From JBDZUZ01 sp040255445 (GTDB taxonomy: Bacteria > Planctomycetota > Phycisphaerae > Phycisphaerales > UBA1924): 63,219 bases of DNA. Positions 1 to 8,258 of the stretch are shown piece by piece (positions within the stretch are counted from its first letter, which is position 1; every line of letters starts with the position of its first letter). Position numbers and translations under genes: made by a program. The notes below the pieces were generated by a model, which was not told the origin of the DNA, ran no database searches, and was given only the letters and a program-made list of their open reading frames with translations. Where the stretch lies: positions 1 through 63,219 of the forward strand of contig JBDZUZ010000004.1 in the NCBI GenBank assembly GCA_040255445.1, in the 5' to 3' direction.

Positions 1-75
1 TGGGGCGGGGGGGGCGGCCCGGGGGGGGCGGGTCGGGGGGGCGGGGCGGCGGGGGGGGGTGGGGGGGGGGGGGGG
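1..75. other. Poly-G low-complexity edge
   Basis: Almost pure G with scattered C and T, unlike the balanced GC-rich coding sequence that follows. It looks like a low-quality contig end rather than real biology. The first residues of the reading frame that crosses it (a run of glycines) should not be trusted. Confidence 0.7.
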
Positions 76-1276
76 TGGGGCGGGCAGTGTGGCAAGGCGC
101 GATGCGGGGCGGGCGGTGATCGCGGTGACGGGTGAGCGGGGGCGGTGGCTGGCGGGGTTGAACGCGGCGTGGAGCGCTGCGCTTGGGGCGTCATTGGGAG
201 CGGTAGCGGTCGGCGATGCGGGATCGCTCGGGGATGCGCAGCGCATCTGGGAGACCGGGAAGACCGCAGCGCGTGTCGAGGTGTTGCGGCGGGTGCGCGG
301 TGTGGATGCCGCGGCGGGTTTGGCGATGGTGGAGGCGGCGTGGGGTGGTGATGGGGCGGCGGAGCGGGCGAAGTTCGTCGAGGCGCTGGAGGTCGGTCTG
401 AACCTGGCGGATGAGGCGTTTCTCGAGCGGGCGCTGGATGATCGGAGCAAGGCGGTGAAGGCCGCGGCGGCGGAGGTGTTGGCGCGGCTGCCGGGGAGCG
501 CACTCGCGAAGCGGATGGCGGAACTGGTGAGGGCGTGCCTGGAGGTCAAGAAGAGCAAGTTGAGTGTGAAGCGGGTGTTCGCCATCTCGCTGCCGAAGGA
601 GTTCGATGCCGCGTGGGTGCGGGACGGGATCGAGGAGGAGTACTTCGGGAAGAAGACGCGGGCGGGGTGGTTTGTGCAGATGGTCGGGGCGGCGGGGCTT
701 TCGCTTTGGGTTGAGGCGCTGGTCGCGGCGGGCGTGTCCGTCGAGAAGGCGACGCCCGAGGCCGTGCTCGCAGCGCTCAAGGACGACGATCACTTCAAGG
801 ATGCGGTGCAGGGGATGACGCTGGCGGTAATGCGGCGGCCGGATGTTGCGTGGGCCAAGGCGTTGTGCGCTGTGGGGATGGAGCAGCGGAAGAAGGAAGC
901 GGTGGGCTTTGGCTGGGTGTGGGAGCGGCTGGCGCCGCGCGAGGCCGAAGAGGTGATGCTGAGCGTGATCGGGCACAGCGGGGCGAGCCCGGAACTGTGC
1001 TGGATGCTGCTGGAGAGCGCGGAAGCGCGGTGGTCGCGCGGGTTCTCCGCGGCGGTGATCGCACGGCTGCTGCAGCTCCGCGGCACGAAAACCGTGAGCG
1101 AGTGGCAGCGACGCGGGACGCTGGAGCGGATGTCGGTGCTGCTGCACCCCGCGGAGGCGGAAGGGTTTGAGAAGCTGGCGGAAGAGGCGTTCGGGAGTGA
1201 TTTGACGGAGAGCGTGCGCCGGAGTGTGGATCGTGTGCGGGCACGGGCGGAGATGTACAAGGAGCTGGCATCGTGA
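59..1276 (+). CDS. DUF5691 family protein, 5' end damaged
   Basis: Alpha-helical protein of about 400 readable residues. Near its start is the pattern LGERGRWLA-like (here TGERGRWLAGLNAAW, residues 24-38), which I recognise from DUF5691 proteins. The rest is HEAT-like helical repeats with no catalytic motif visible. The GTG used as start lies inside the poly-G edge, so the true N-terminus is probably upstream or corrupted, and family members are longer. It overlaps the next gene by four bases (GTGA), so the two are translationally coupled. DUF5691 genes are known partners of MoxR/VWA operons such as E. coli yehL-yehM-yehP-yehQ. A SWIM-domain gene might lie upstream, outside the window. The exact biochemical role is unknown. 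Confidence 0.7.
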   Translation: MGGGGGGAGSVARRDAGRAVIAVTGERGRWLAGLNAAWSAALGASLGAVAVGDAGSLGDAQRIWETGKTAARVEVLRRVRGVDAAAGLAMVEAAWGGDGAAERAKFVEALEVGLNLADEAFLERALDDRSKAVKAAAAEVLARLPGSALAKRMAELVRACLEVKKSKLSVKRVFAISLPKEFDAAWVRDGIEEEYFGKKTRAGWFVQMVGAAGLSLWVEALVAAGVSVEKATPEAVLAALKDDDHFKDAVQGMTLAVMRRPDVAWAKALCAVGMEQRKKEAVGFGWVWERLAPREAEEVMLSVIGHSGASPELCWMLLESAEARWSRGFSAAVIARLLQLRGTKTVSEWQRRGTLERMSVLLHPAEAEGFEKLAEEAFGSDLTESVRRSVDRVRARAEMYKELAS

Positions 1277-2382
1277 GCAAGGCAGCGGAGAAGGCGGCGG
1301 GCGTGGTCGAGGTGATGCGGCAGACGGCCGAATCGCAGTACGCGGCGGAGCTGGCCGCGCTGGCGAAGGTCGATGACCGCGAGCGGCCGCCGCGGTGGAA
1401 GCTCTCGCCGTGGGCGGTGGTGATGTATCTGATGGGCGGGAAGCTCAAGGACGGCACGGAGATCTCGCCCAAGTACGTCGGCAACCAGCGGCTGATCGAG
1501 ATCGCGGTCTCGACGCTGGCGACGGACCGGGCGCTGCTGCTGCTGGGTGTGCCGGGGACGGCCAAGAGCTGGGTGAGCGAGCATCTCGCCGCGGCGATCA
1601 GCGGCGACTCGACGCTGCTGGTGCAGGGCACTGCGGGGACGCCCGAGGAAGCGATCCGCTACGGCTGGAATTACGCGCTGCTGCTGGCGAAGGGGCCGAC
1701 GCCCGAAGCGCTGGTGCCCAGCCCGGTGATGCGGGGCATGCGCGATGGCAAGGTGGTCCGCGTCGAGGAACTCACACGCGTGCCCAGCGATGTGCAGGAC
1801 ACGCTGATCACGATTCTGTCGGAGAAGACGCTGCCGGTGCCGGAATTGAACGATGAGGCGCGGGCGGTCAAGGGGTTCAACATCATCGCGACGGCGAACG
1901 ACCGGGACCGGGGCGTGAACGAACTCTCGAGCGCACTCAAGCGACGTTTCAACACGGTGGTGCTGCCGGTGCCGGATTCGATGGAGGAGGAGATCGAGAT
2001 CGTGCAGCGGCGGGTGGCGCAGCTGGGCCGGGCGCTCGAGCTGCCCAGCGAGGTGCCGGCGATCGAGGAGATCCGCCGCGTGGTCACGGTCTTCCGCGAG
2101 CTGCGCGAGGGGAAGACGGTGGATGGCAAGAACAAGCTGAAGCAGCCCTCGAGCACGATGAGCACGGCGGAGGCGATCAGTGTGATGACGAGCGGGATGG
2201 CGCTGGCTTCGCACTTTGGGGATGGTGTGCTGCGGGCGGGGGATATCGCGAGCGGGATGATGGGGGCGATCGTGAAGGACCCGGTGCAGGACAAGGTGGT
2301 GATGCAGGAGTATCTGGAGACGGTGATCAAGGAACGGGACGGGTGGAAGGATTTGTACCGGGCGTGCAAGGAGGTTCTGTAA
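1273..2382 (+). CDS. MoxR-family AAA+ ATPase (YehL-like)
   Basis: A 369-residue AAA+ ATPase. Walker A is GVPGTAKS at residues 92-99, Walker B is VVRVEEL at 161-167, sensor 1 is IIATAND at 204-210, and the arginine-finger region SSALKRRF lies at 219-226. MoxR ATPases work with VWA-domain proteins as chaperone-like machines that insert metals or remodel protein complexes in the cytoplasm. This copy sits with DUF5691 upstream and DUF5682 and VWA genes downstream, the set seen around E. coli YehL. The GTG start overlaps the previous stop. The specific client is not evident from the sequence. Confidence 0.9.
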   Translation: MSKAAEKAAGVVEVMRQTAESQYAAELAALAKVDDRERPPRWKLSPWAVVMYLMGGKLKDGTEISPKYVGNQRLIEIAVSTLATDRALLLLGVPGTAKSWVSEHLAAAISGDSTLLVQGTAGTPEEAIRYGWNYALLLAKGPTPEALVPSPVMRGMRDGKVVRVEELTRVPSDVQDTLITILSEKTLPVPELNDEARAVKGFNIIATANDRDRGVNELSSALKRRFNTVVLPVPDSMEEEIEIVQRRVAQLGRALELPSEVPAIEEIRRVVTVFRELREGKTVDGKNKLKQPSSTMSTAEAISVMTSGMALASHFGDGVLRAGDIASGMMGAIVKDPVQDKVVMQEYLETVIKERDGWKDLYRACKEVL

Positions 2383-2390
2383 GCAGAAAG

Positions 2391-2416
2391 TGCTGAGGAC
2401 TGAGGACTGAGGACTA
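2391..2416 (+). repeat. Heptamer tandem repeat (GAGGACT)
   Basis: Three consecutive copies of GAGGACT lie in the short gap between the MoxR ATPase and the four-helix-bundle gene. The same heptamer, alternating with GAGTGCT, occurs at 13691-13728. It resembles the short tandemly repeated repetitive elements known from cyanobacteria; a relationship is not shown. Confidence 0.7.
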
Positions 2417-2442
2417 AGTGGGTGCGGACGGAGGCTGGGTGC

Positions 2443-2820
2443 ATGGGGCGGCGCGTCGAGCGATTTGAGGATCTGATCGCGTGGCAGAAGGCGCGCGAGC
2501 TGAGTCGTCGGATCAGGGAACTGACGCGACGATCGCCACTGAGCCAAGACCGATCGCTCTGTGATCAGATGCGCCGGTCGTCACAGTCCGTGATGGCGGA
2601 TATCGCGGAAGGATTTGATCGGGCAAGCCGGCGCGAGTTTCACCGGTTTCTGGTCATCGCGAAAGGGTCTTGCGCGGAACTGCGGTCGGATCTGTATGCG
2701 CTGCTTGATGACGGGCTGATCTCGCAGGCGGAGTTCGATCAGCTGTACGAGATGTGTCTTGAGGTCGGGCGGATCGTGGGTGGACTGCGTCTTTCGGTGG
2801 CCTCGAAGCGGGATGAGTGA
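2443..2820 (+). CDS. Four-helix-bundle protein (23S rRNA IVP family)
   Basis: A 125-residue all-helical protein starting near the typical motif FEDLIAWQKA. It matches the family of proteins encoded in 23S rRNA intervening sequences and by many stand-alone bacterial genes; Avd of diversity-generating retroelements has the same fold. I place the start at ATG 2443 because GGAGG lies seven bases upstream and the family starts there; an upstream GTG at 2422 is less likely. The stop directly abuts the ATG of the DUF5682 gene. It splits an otherwise conserved MoxR-DUF5682-VWA order and is preceded by heptamer repeats, which suggests a later insertion. The molecular role of stand-alone members is unknown. 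Confidence 0.85.
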   Translation: MGRRVERFEDLIAWQKARELSRRIRELTRRSPLSQDRSLCDQMRRSSQSVMADIAEGFDRASRREFHRFLVIAKGSCAELRSDLYALLDDGLISQAEFDQLYEMCLEVGRIVGGLRLSVASKRDE

Positions 2821-5193
2821 ATGGCGAACGCGTTGCACATCCTGGGCGTTCGGCATCACGGGCCCGGCTCGGCGCGGATGGTGGTGCGCGCGCTGGAGGT
2901 GGTGCGGCCGGAGGTGGTGCTGATCGAGGGGCCGCCGGATGCGGCTGAAGTCGTCGCGCTCGCCGCCGATCGCGCGATGCGGCCGCCGGTGGCGCTGCTG
3001 GTATATGAACCCGATGATCTGCAGGCCGCGGCGTATTACCCCTTCGCGGAGTTCTCGCCGGAGTGGCAGGCGCTGCGGTGGGCGCTGGCCAACGGGAAGC
3101 AGGTGCGGTTCATCGATCTGCCGCTGGGGATGCGGGCGAAGCAGCGGGCGGAGGACGATGAGAACTCGCCGGGGTCGAGCGATGGGGACGGCAACGAGAG
3201 CGCGCACGATGGCGACGACCCCCCCACCGCCCCCACCGCTACCGCCGCTGCATCACCCAGCGATGATCCCCGCGAGGACCCGCTCGATGCGCTCGCCGTC
3301 GCCGCGGGCTTCGCCGATGGCGAGGCCTGGTGGGGGCGGATGATCGAGGAGAACCGCGGCGATGAGGATCCGATCGGGGTCTTCGATGCGATCCGCGGTG
3401 CGATGGAGTCCGCGCGGCGTGAGATCCGGCGGGCGCGCGATCCCGAAGAGGCGCCTCGCGAAGCGCACATGCGCAAGATGATCCGCGCTGCGGTCAAGGA
3501 GACCGATGGCGCTGTGGCCGTGATCTGCGGCGCATGGCACGCGCCGGTTTTGACCGAGGCCGCGCTCAAGGAGCACACCACCAAGGCGGACGATGCGACG
3601 CTCAAAGGTCTCACCAAGCGCAAGACGGCCGCGACGTGGATCCCCTGGACCTACGACCGGCTGTCGATGTTCTCCGGCTACGGCGCGGGCGTTGCGAGCC
3701 CCGGGTGGTACGAGCATCTGTGGATCCATCACGCCGCCGCGGCCTCGCGCATCAGCGAGGGCTGGCTGACGCGCGTCGCGCGGCTGATGCGCGAGGCGGA
3801 CTTGGATGCATCGCCCGCGAGCGTGATCGAAGCCGTGCGGCTCGCCGAATCGCTCGCCGCGCTCCGCGGCCGGCGCACTCCCAGCCTCGAGGAACTCGGC
3901 GAGGCGACGCTCGCGATTCTCTGCCACGGCGACCGCATGCCGCTCGCGGTCATCGAGCGAGATCTCATCGTCGGCCGCCGGCTCGGTGAAGTGCCCGATT
4001 CCGCGCCGATGGTGCCGCTGCAGCGGGATCTGCTCGCGCAACAGAAGTCACTGCGGATGAAGGTCTCGGCGGATGATGTCGAGCTCGACCTTGATCAGCG
4101 CAAGGACATCGACCTGGCGCGGAGCCGGCTGCTGCACCGGCTGGCGATCCTCGATGTGCCGTGGGGCGAGCTCAAGCTGGACCAGCGGCAGCGGACGAGC
4201 ACGTTCCACGAAGTCTGGCGGCTGCAGTGGAAGCCCGAGTTCGCGATCGCGCTGATGGAGGCGGCCCGCTGGGGCAACACCGTTGCGGAGGCCGCGGCGG
4301 GGTTCATCGCGCACAAGGCCGCCGCGGCGGGATCGCTCGCCGAACTCACCGCGCTCCTCGATCACGTCATGCTCGCGGATCTGCCCGCCGCGGTCGAGCG
4401 GCTGGTGTCGCGGATCGCGGCGATGGCGGCGGTGGGTGTCGATGTCGGTCACCTGATGGAGGCGCTTCCGCCCTTGGCGGCGATCCTGCGGTACGGGAAC
4501 GTGCGCAAGACCGATGCCGCGCTTGTGGAGCCCGTCGTGGCCGGGCTGACAGCGCGGATCTGCGCGGGGCTGCTCCCCGGCTGCGCATCACTCGATGACG
4601 ACGCCGCGGCGATCATGCGGGGGCGGATCGAGGGTGTGCACAGTGCGCTCACGATGCTTGGTCGCGCGGAGCTGACGGATCCGTGGCGCGAGACGCTGGC
4701 GAAGGTCGGCGATGCGGATGTGCACGGGCTGGTGGCGGGGCGGGCGTGGCGGCTGCTGCTCGACACCGGCGCGGAGCCGGAAGAAGCGGCAACGCGGCTC
4801 GCGCTGGCGCTGTCGCCGGGCGCGGATCCGGCCGCGGCATCGGCCTGGCTCGAAGGGTTTCTCACCGGCTCCGGGCTGGTGCTGGTGCACGATGCGCGGC
4901 TGCTGGGGATTGTCGATCAGTGGGTGTGTTCGCTGCCGCGGGAGACTTTCGAGCGGGTGTGCCCGATCGGGCGGCGGACCTTTGCGACGTTCGAAGCGCC
5001 CGAGCGTCGGCAGATCGGGGAGCGGCTGAAGCGCGGCGGGCTGGAGGGCGATGGCGTCGGTCAGCGCCCGTCAAAGGCGCGGGCGGGCGACGGGTACAAC
5101 GCGGAGCGTGGAGCACTGGTCGAGCCGGTGCTGCGGCTGATCCTGGGTGAAAGGTTCGTGGGCGAGCGGTTTGCGGATGGAGGCGGCGCGTGA
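2821..5193 (+). CDS. DUF5682 family protein (YehM-like)
   Basis: A 790-residue protein. The N-terminus has GVRHHGPGSA (residues 9-18), followed by IEGPPD (35-40) and GAWHAP (237-242). These conserved His/Glu elements recall the TraB/ChaN/EreA superfamily; that link is my inference. Residues about 105-150 are a low-complexity linker rich in Asp, Thr and Pro. The C-terminal two thirds are helical with no motif I recognise. DUF5682 proteins (E. coli YehM) are encoded with MoxR ATPases and VWA proteins. The gene starts with ATG immediately after the preceding stop and ends in a GTGA overlap with the VWA gene, so it is part of one transcript. It may be the enzymatic or scaffold subunit of the complex. 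Confidence 0.8.
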   Translation: MANALHILGVRHHGPGSARMVVRALEVVRPEVVLIEGPPDAAEVVALAADRAMRPPVALLVYEPDDLQAAAYYPFAEFSPEWQALRWALANGKQVRFIDLPLGMRAKQRAEDDENSPGSSDGDGNESAHDGDDPPTAPTATAAASPSDDPREDPLDALAVAAGFADGEAWWGRMIEENRGDEDPIGVFDAIRGAMESARREIRRARDPEEAPREAHMRKMIRAAVKETDGAVAVICGAWHAPVLTEAALKEHTTKADDATLKGLTKRKTAATWIPWTYDRLSMFSGYGAGVASPGWYEHLWIHHAAAASRISEGWLTRVARLMREADLDASPASVIEAVRLAESLAALRGRRTPSLEELGEATLAILCHGDRMPLAVIERDLIVGRRLGEVPDSAPMVPLQRDLLAQQKSLRMKVSADDVELDLDQRKDIDLARSRLLHRLAILDVPWGELKLDQRQRTSTFHEVWRLQWKPEFAIALMEAARWGNTVAEAAAGFIAHKAAAAGSLAELTALLDHVMLADLPAAVERLVSRIAAMAAVGVDVGHLMEALPPLAAILRYGNVRKTDAALVEPVVAGLTARICAGLLPGCASLDDDAAAIMRGRIEGVHSALTMLGRAELTDPWRETLAKVGDADVHGLVAGRAWRLLLDTGAEPEEAATRLALALSPGADPAAASAWLEGFLTGSGLVLVHDARLLGIVDQWVCSLPRETFERVCPIGRRTFATFEAPERRQIGERLKRGGLEGDGVGQRPSKARAGDGYNAERGALVEPVLRLILGERFVGERFADGGGA

Positions 5194-6362
5194 GCGACAT
5201 CGATGCGAGCGAGCGGCTGGAGCGGTGGCGGATGCTGCTGGGCGGCGGCGATGCCGACGGCATCAACATCACGCTGCGCGACCGCGCTGCTGCGATGGAC
5301 GGCGCGATGCAGGCGCTGTACGGCGAGGACGGCGCTGGCGGGAAGGGCGGCCGGCGGGGCGGGCTCGGGGCCTCAGCGCCCAACGCTGCCCGATGGCTGG
5401 GTGATATCCGCGAGTACTTTCCCAGCTCCGTCGTCCGCATCATGCAGAAAGACGCCATCGATCGCCTGGGCATGCAGCGGCTGCTGCTCGAGCCGGAGAT
5501 GATGGAGGCGGTCGAGCCCGACATCCATCTGGTGACGACGCTGATGTCGCTCTCGGGTGTGATCCCGCAGAAGGCAAAGGCGACCGCGCGGCAGATCGTG
5601 GCGCGGGTGGTCGAGGACCTGCGCAAGCGGCTGGACTCGCCGATGCGGCAGGCGGTCGCTGGCGCGCTCAACCGATCGACGCGGACGCGCCGGCCGCGGC
5701 ACAGCGAGATCGACTGGAACCGCACGATCCGCGCCAACCTGAAGCACTACCAGGCCGAGTACCGCACGATCGTGCCCGAGACGCGGATCGGCTTCGGCCG
5801 GCGTCGAGCGGAGCTCAAGCGGATCGTCGTGTGCATCGATCAGTCGGGCTCGATGGGCGAATCGGTCGTGTACTCGGGTGTTTTTGGCGCGGTGCTGGCC
5901 TCGATGCCCGCGCTCAAGACGCACGTCGTGGCGTTCGACACCAGTGTCGTCGATCTCACCGAGAAGATGTCGGACCCGGTGGATGTGCTGATGGGTGTGC
6001 AGCTCGGCGGCGGGACGGACATCAACCGGGCCTTGGGATACTGCCAGGGCCTGATCACCCGGCCGCGGGACACGATCGTCGTGCTGATCACGGATCTGTA
6101 CGAGGGCGGGAACAACGCGGAGATGCTCAAGCGCGCTGCGGCGATTGTGGGCGCTGGCGCGACGATGGTGACGCTGCTGGCGCTCTCGGACGGCGGCGCA
6201 CCATCGTTTGATGAGAAGAACGCCGCCGCGCTCGCGGGGATGGGTGTCCCGAGCTTCGCGTGCACGCCCGACAAATTCCCCGAGCTCATGGCCGCGGCGA
6301 TCCGGGGGCGGGACCTGGGCCAGTGGGCGGGGGAGATGGGGTTGGTGGCGAAGGGGAAGTAA
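5190..6362 (+). CDS. VWA-domain protein of the MoxR system (YehP-like)
   Basis: A 390-residue cytoplasmic protein with a helical N-terminal half and a C-terminal von Willebrand A domain. The MIDAS metal site is complete: DQSGSMG at 217-223, Thr276 in GGGTDIN and Asp302 in LITDLYEG. No signal peptide or membrane segment is visible. The GTG start overlaps the stop of the DUF5682 gene. In the known MoxR systems the VWA protein binds the AAA+ ring and delivers client proteins. It is the last gene of the operon; a short tract of GGCAC repeats follows. Confidence 0.88.
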   Translation: MSDIDASERLERWRMLLGGGDADGINITLRDRAAAMDGAMQALYGEDGAGGKGGRRGGLGASAPNAARWLGDIREYFPSSVVRIMQKDAIDRLGMQRLLLEPEMMEAVEPDIHLVTTLMSLSGVIPQKAKATARQIVARVVEDLRKRLDSPMRQAVAGALNRSTRTRRPRHSEIDWNRTIRANLKHYQAEYRTIVPETRIGFGRRRAELKRIVVCIDQSGSMGESVVYSGVFGAVLASMPALKTHVVAFDTSVVDLTEKMSDPVDVLMGVQLGGGTDINRALGYCQGLITRPRDTIVVLITDLYEGGNNAEMLKRAAAIVGAGATMVTLLALSDGGAPSFDEKNAAALAGMGVPSFACTPDKFPELMAAAIRGRDLGQWAGEMGLVAKGK

Positions 6363-6365
6363 GAG

Positions 6366-6401
6366 GAAGGCACGGAGGCACAAAGGCACAAAGGCACGAA
6401 G
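6366..6401 (+). repeat. Short GGCACAAA-type tandem repeat
   Basis: Four imperfect copies of a unit close to AGGCACAAA lie between the converging VWA gene and the first zinc-ribbon gene. It belongs to the same class of simple intergenic repeats seen elsewhere in the window. No terminator-like T run accompanies it. Confidence 0.5.
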
Positions 6402-6406
6402 GGGAT

Positions 6407-7246
6407 TCAGGAGTATGCCCAGAGCATCAGTCCGGTCGCGACGGCGCTCACCGGTAACCAGAGGATGGCGACCAGCGCGCGCAGGTCGTGCACCTGGTGC
6501 GCTGCGGCGAGGAGTATGACGGCCGCGGTCGGCCAGGTCACGATCGCGCCGAGCGGCCCGATGAAGGGCACCAGCACGGGTGCGAGCGCTGCGGTGCTGT
6601 AGCACATCGCCTGCAGCGTGTGGCCGAAGGGCCTGGCGCCGCCGGTGACCAGGAGAACGGGGTGGGCCAGCACCGCCCAGAGCGCCGTGACCGCCAGCGT
6701 TGCAACGACCGCCGTGGCGGTCGTCACGACGACGGCAACAAACTCAGGGACACGCGTGAAAGCCCGGAATCCGCTCGCGAGCACGCTGGTCATGAATGCC
6801 CCGCTGCCGACGAGCAGCGCCACGGTGAGCACAGCGAATGTCACCGCCGCGGTCGTCGCCGCGCGCTTCTTGATACCGATGAACAGTTGTGCCGGCCGGC
6901 TCCACACCAGCGTCGCGGCGTCCCACCAGCGTTGACCCAGCCCTGTGCCGGCGGTCACCCACGGATTGCCCTGCCCACGCTCGACGAGACGGCCGCAACC
7001 CGCGGCGGGCTGGAGCGCGAGTGTTGCGGTCGGGATAAGAAGGCGGCAAACGCTGCAGCGCATCTCGCGCCCGTCGAAATCGGTCGGCTTCTCAGGGCCG
7101 TTCACCGCTCGCTCGCACTCCGGGCAGGTGTAGGTGACTGATCTGGGCTGGAAGTGATAGTCGCGCAGCGCGAACGGCTCGCCGCACTCCGGGCACACGC
7201 GGGTGGAGAGGTTCCAGAGGGAGTAGTTGCAGTGGACGCAGTGCAT
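6407..7246 (-). CDS. Zinc-ribbon membrane protein, paralogue 1
   Basis: A 279-residue protein. It opens with two CxxC pairs, MHCVHC and RVCPECGEPF, followed by a third (YTCPEC) and a fourth (MRCSVC), forming N-terminal zinc ribbons of about 75 residues. The rest carries about five hydrophobic segments, similar in layout to Yip1/DUF-type membrane proteins. The start ATG at 7246 is chosen because all four paralogues in the window begin at MHC or VHC; the open frame continues upstream without family similarity. Function is unknown; the ribbon may bind zinc and recruit partners to the membrane. Confidence 0.75.
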   Translation of the reverse strand: MHCVHCNYSLWNLSTRVCPECGEPFALRDYHFQPRSVTYTCPECERAVNGPEKPTDFDGREMRCSVCRLLIPTATLALQPAAGCGRLVERGQGNPWVTAGTGLGQRWWDAATLVWSRPAQLFIGIKKRAATTAAVTFAVLTVALLVGSGAFMTSVLASGFRAFTRVPEFVAVVVTTATAVVATLAVTALWAVLAHPVLLVTGGARPFGHTLQAMCYSTAALAPVLVPFIGPLGAIVTWPTAAVILLAAAHQVHDLRALVAILWLPVSAVATGLMLWAYS

Positions 7247-7296
7247 ACGAACGAGACTGATGGTACCGCAGGCGGGTCGCGAGGCTGTCGCCCAAC

Positions 7297-8121
7297 TCAG
7301 CGCGCGGTCGCCACAATCATGACGATCCACACAAGGACGAAGAGCACCACGGGGGCGAAAGTGATCGCCGAGGCCCGGGGCAACGAGATGCCGTGCACGC
7401 CCGCCAGAGCGACGGCCGCGAGCGATGCCCAGATCAGTGGCACCAGGAGCAGCCCGGCGCACGGGAGCCAGAGGAAGAGCACGGCCCCGGAGGTGTACGC
7501 GAATGCGACCCATGTCGCGCTGAAACCACCGCGGTGAGCACCAGATGCGGCGACGAGCAGATGCGAGACCGCAGCCCAGAGCACCGGAAGCAGCAGCAAG
7601 CCCCCCGCGCTCAGCATGCCGGCAAGAAGCGCAGCTCCGCCGACGTTGCGTCCGGCGAAGAACATCGCGACCAGCAGTGTCGGCACGGTGCCGATCAGAA
7701 CGTTCGTCAGCAAGAATGAGAACGCCAGGGATGGAGACCCGCGTCGCACGCCGCCGAGCGCGAGCAAGTCGGGGCGGTCAAAGCTCATCTTGATGGAGGC
7801 CCACCAACCGACGCCCTTCTCATTCTCGGGCTGCCACGGGAGCTCACCCTCGCGGGGAACGGGCGGCGCAGCGCCGTCCACCGGCTCGCACGCGGCCGCA
7901 TCGGGATCGAACATGCCGTGGCAGTGCGGGCAGGTGAGCTCGGACTGGTCCAGATCCGCGGGGTTGATCGGCGCGGGCGACCCAGCCGCGCAGTGCGGGC
8001 ACCGGATGGTGATCGAGTTCTTGCGGAAGTGGAAGTCGCGGAGCGAGAACGGGGTCGCGCATTCCGGACAGCGGCGGGCGCTGAGGTGCCAGAGCGGGTA
8101 TTGGCAGTGTTGGCAGTGCAC
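7297..8121 (-). CDS. Zinc-ribbon membrane protein, paralogue 2
   Basis: A 274-residue paralogue of the previous gene, 50 bases upstream of it on the same strand. The N-terminus has HCQHCQYPLWHLSARRCPEC, then RCPHC and TCPHC ribbons, a Pro/Glu-rich linker, and about five transmembrane segments. I choose GTG 8121 as start because it gives the family N-terminus; no strong Shine-Dalgarno sequence is visible there, so the start is less certain. The two genes probably share a transcript with the sulP gene upstream. Function unknown. Confidence 0.7.
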   Translation of the reverse strand: MHCQHCQYPLWHLSARRCPECATPFSLRDFHFRKNSITIRCPHCAAGSPAPINPADLDQSELTCPHCHGMFDPDAAACEPVDGAAPPVPREGELPWQPENEKGVGWWASIKMSFDRPDLLALGGVRRGSPSLAFSFLLTNVLIGTVPTLLVAMFFAGRNVGGAALLAGMLSAGGLLLLPVLWAAVSHLLVAASGAHRGGFSATWVAFAYTSGAVLFLWLPCAGLLLVPLIWASLAAVALAGVHGISLPRASAITFAPVVLFVLVWIVMIVATAR

Positions 8122-8258
8122 GGCGGTGGCTCTTGAAGAGCCAGCGTAGCAGAACGGCTGCTTGTCGAACCGGGTTGCCGATCTCGCCCCCGTCCGCGGT
8201 GCGCGGGCCGGCGCGAGCGGCGTCTTCCCATCGGCAGGATGCCGATGCCACAGGGGGC

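Noticed and set aside
191..1147. Long minus-strand open frame opposite the DUF5691 gene
   Set aside because: Its Arg/His/Pro-rich composition is that of an antisense shadow in GC-rich DNA, and the plus-strand frame has family similarity.
790..2547. Minus-strand frame of 585 codons opposite the MoxR gene
   Set aside because: Low-complexity His/Arg-rich translation with no motif; the opposite strand carries a complete AAA+ ATPase.
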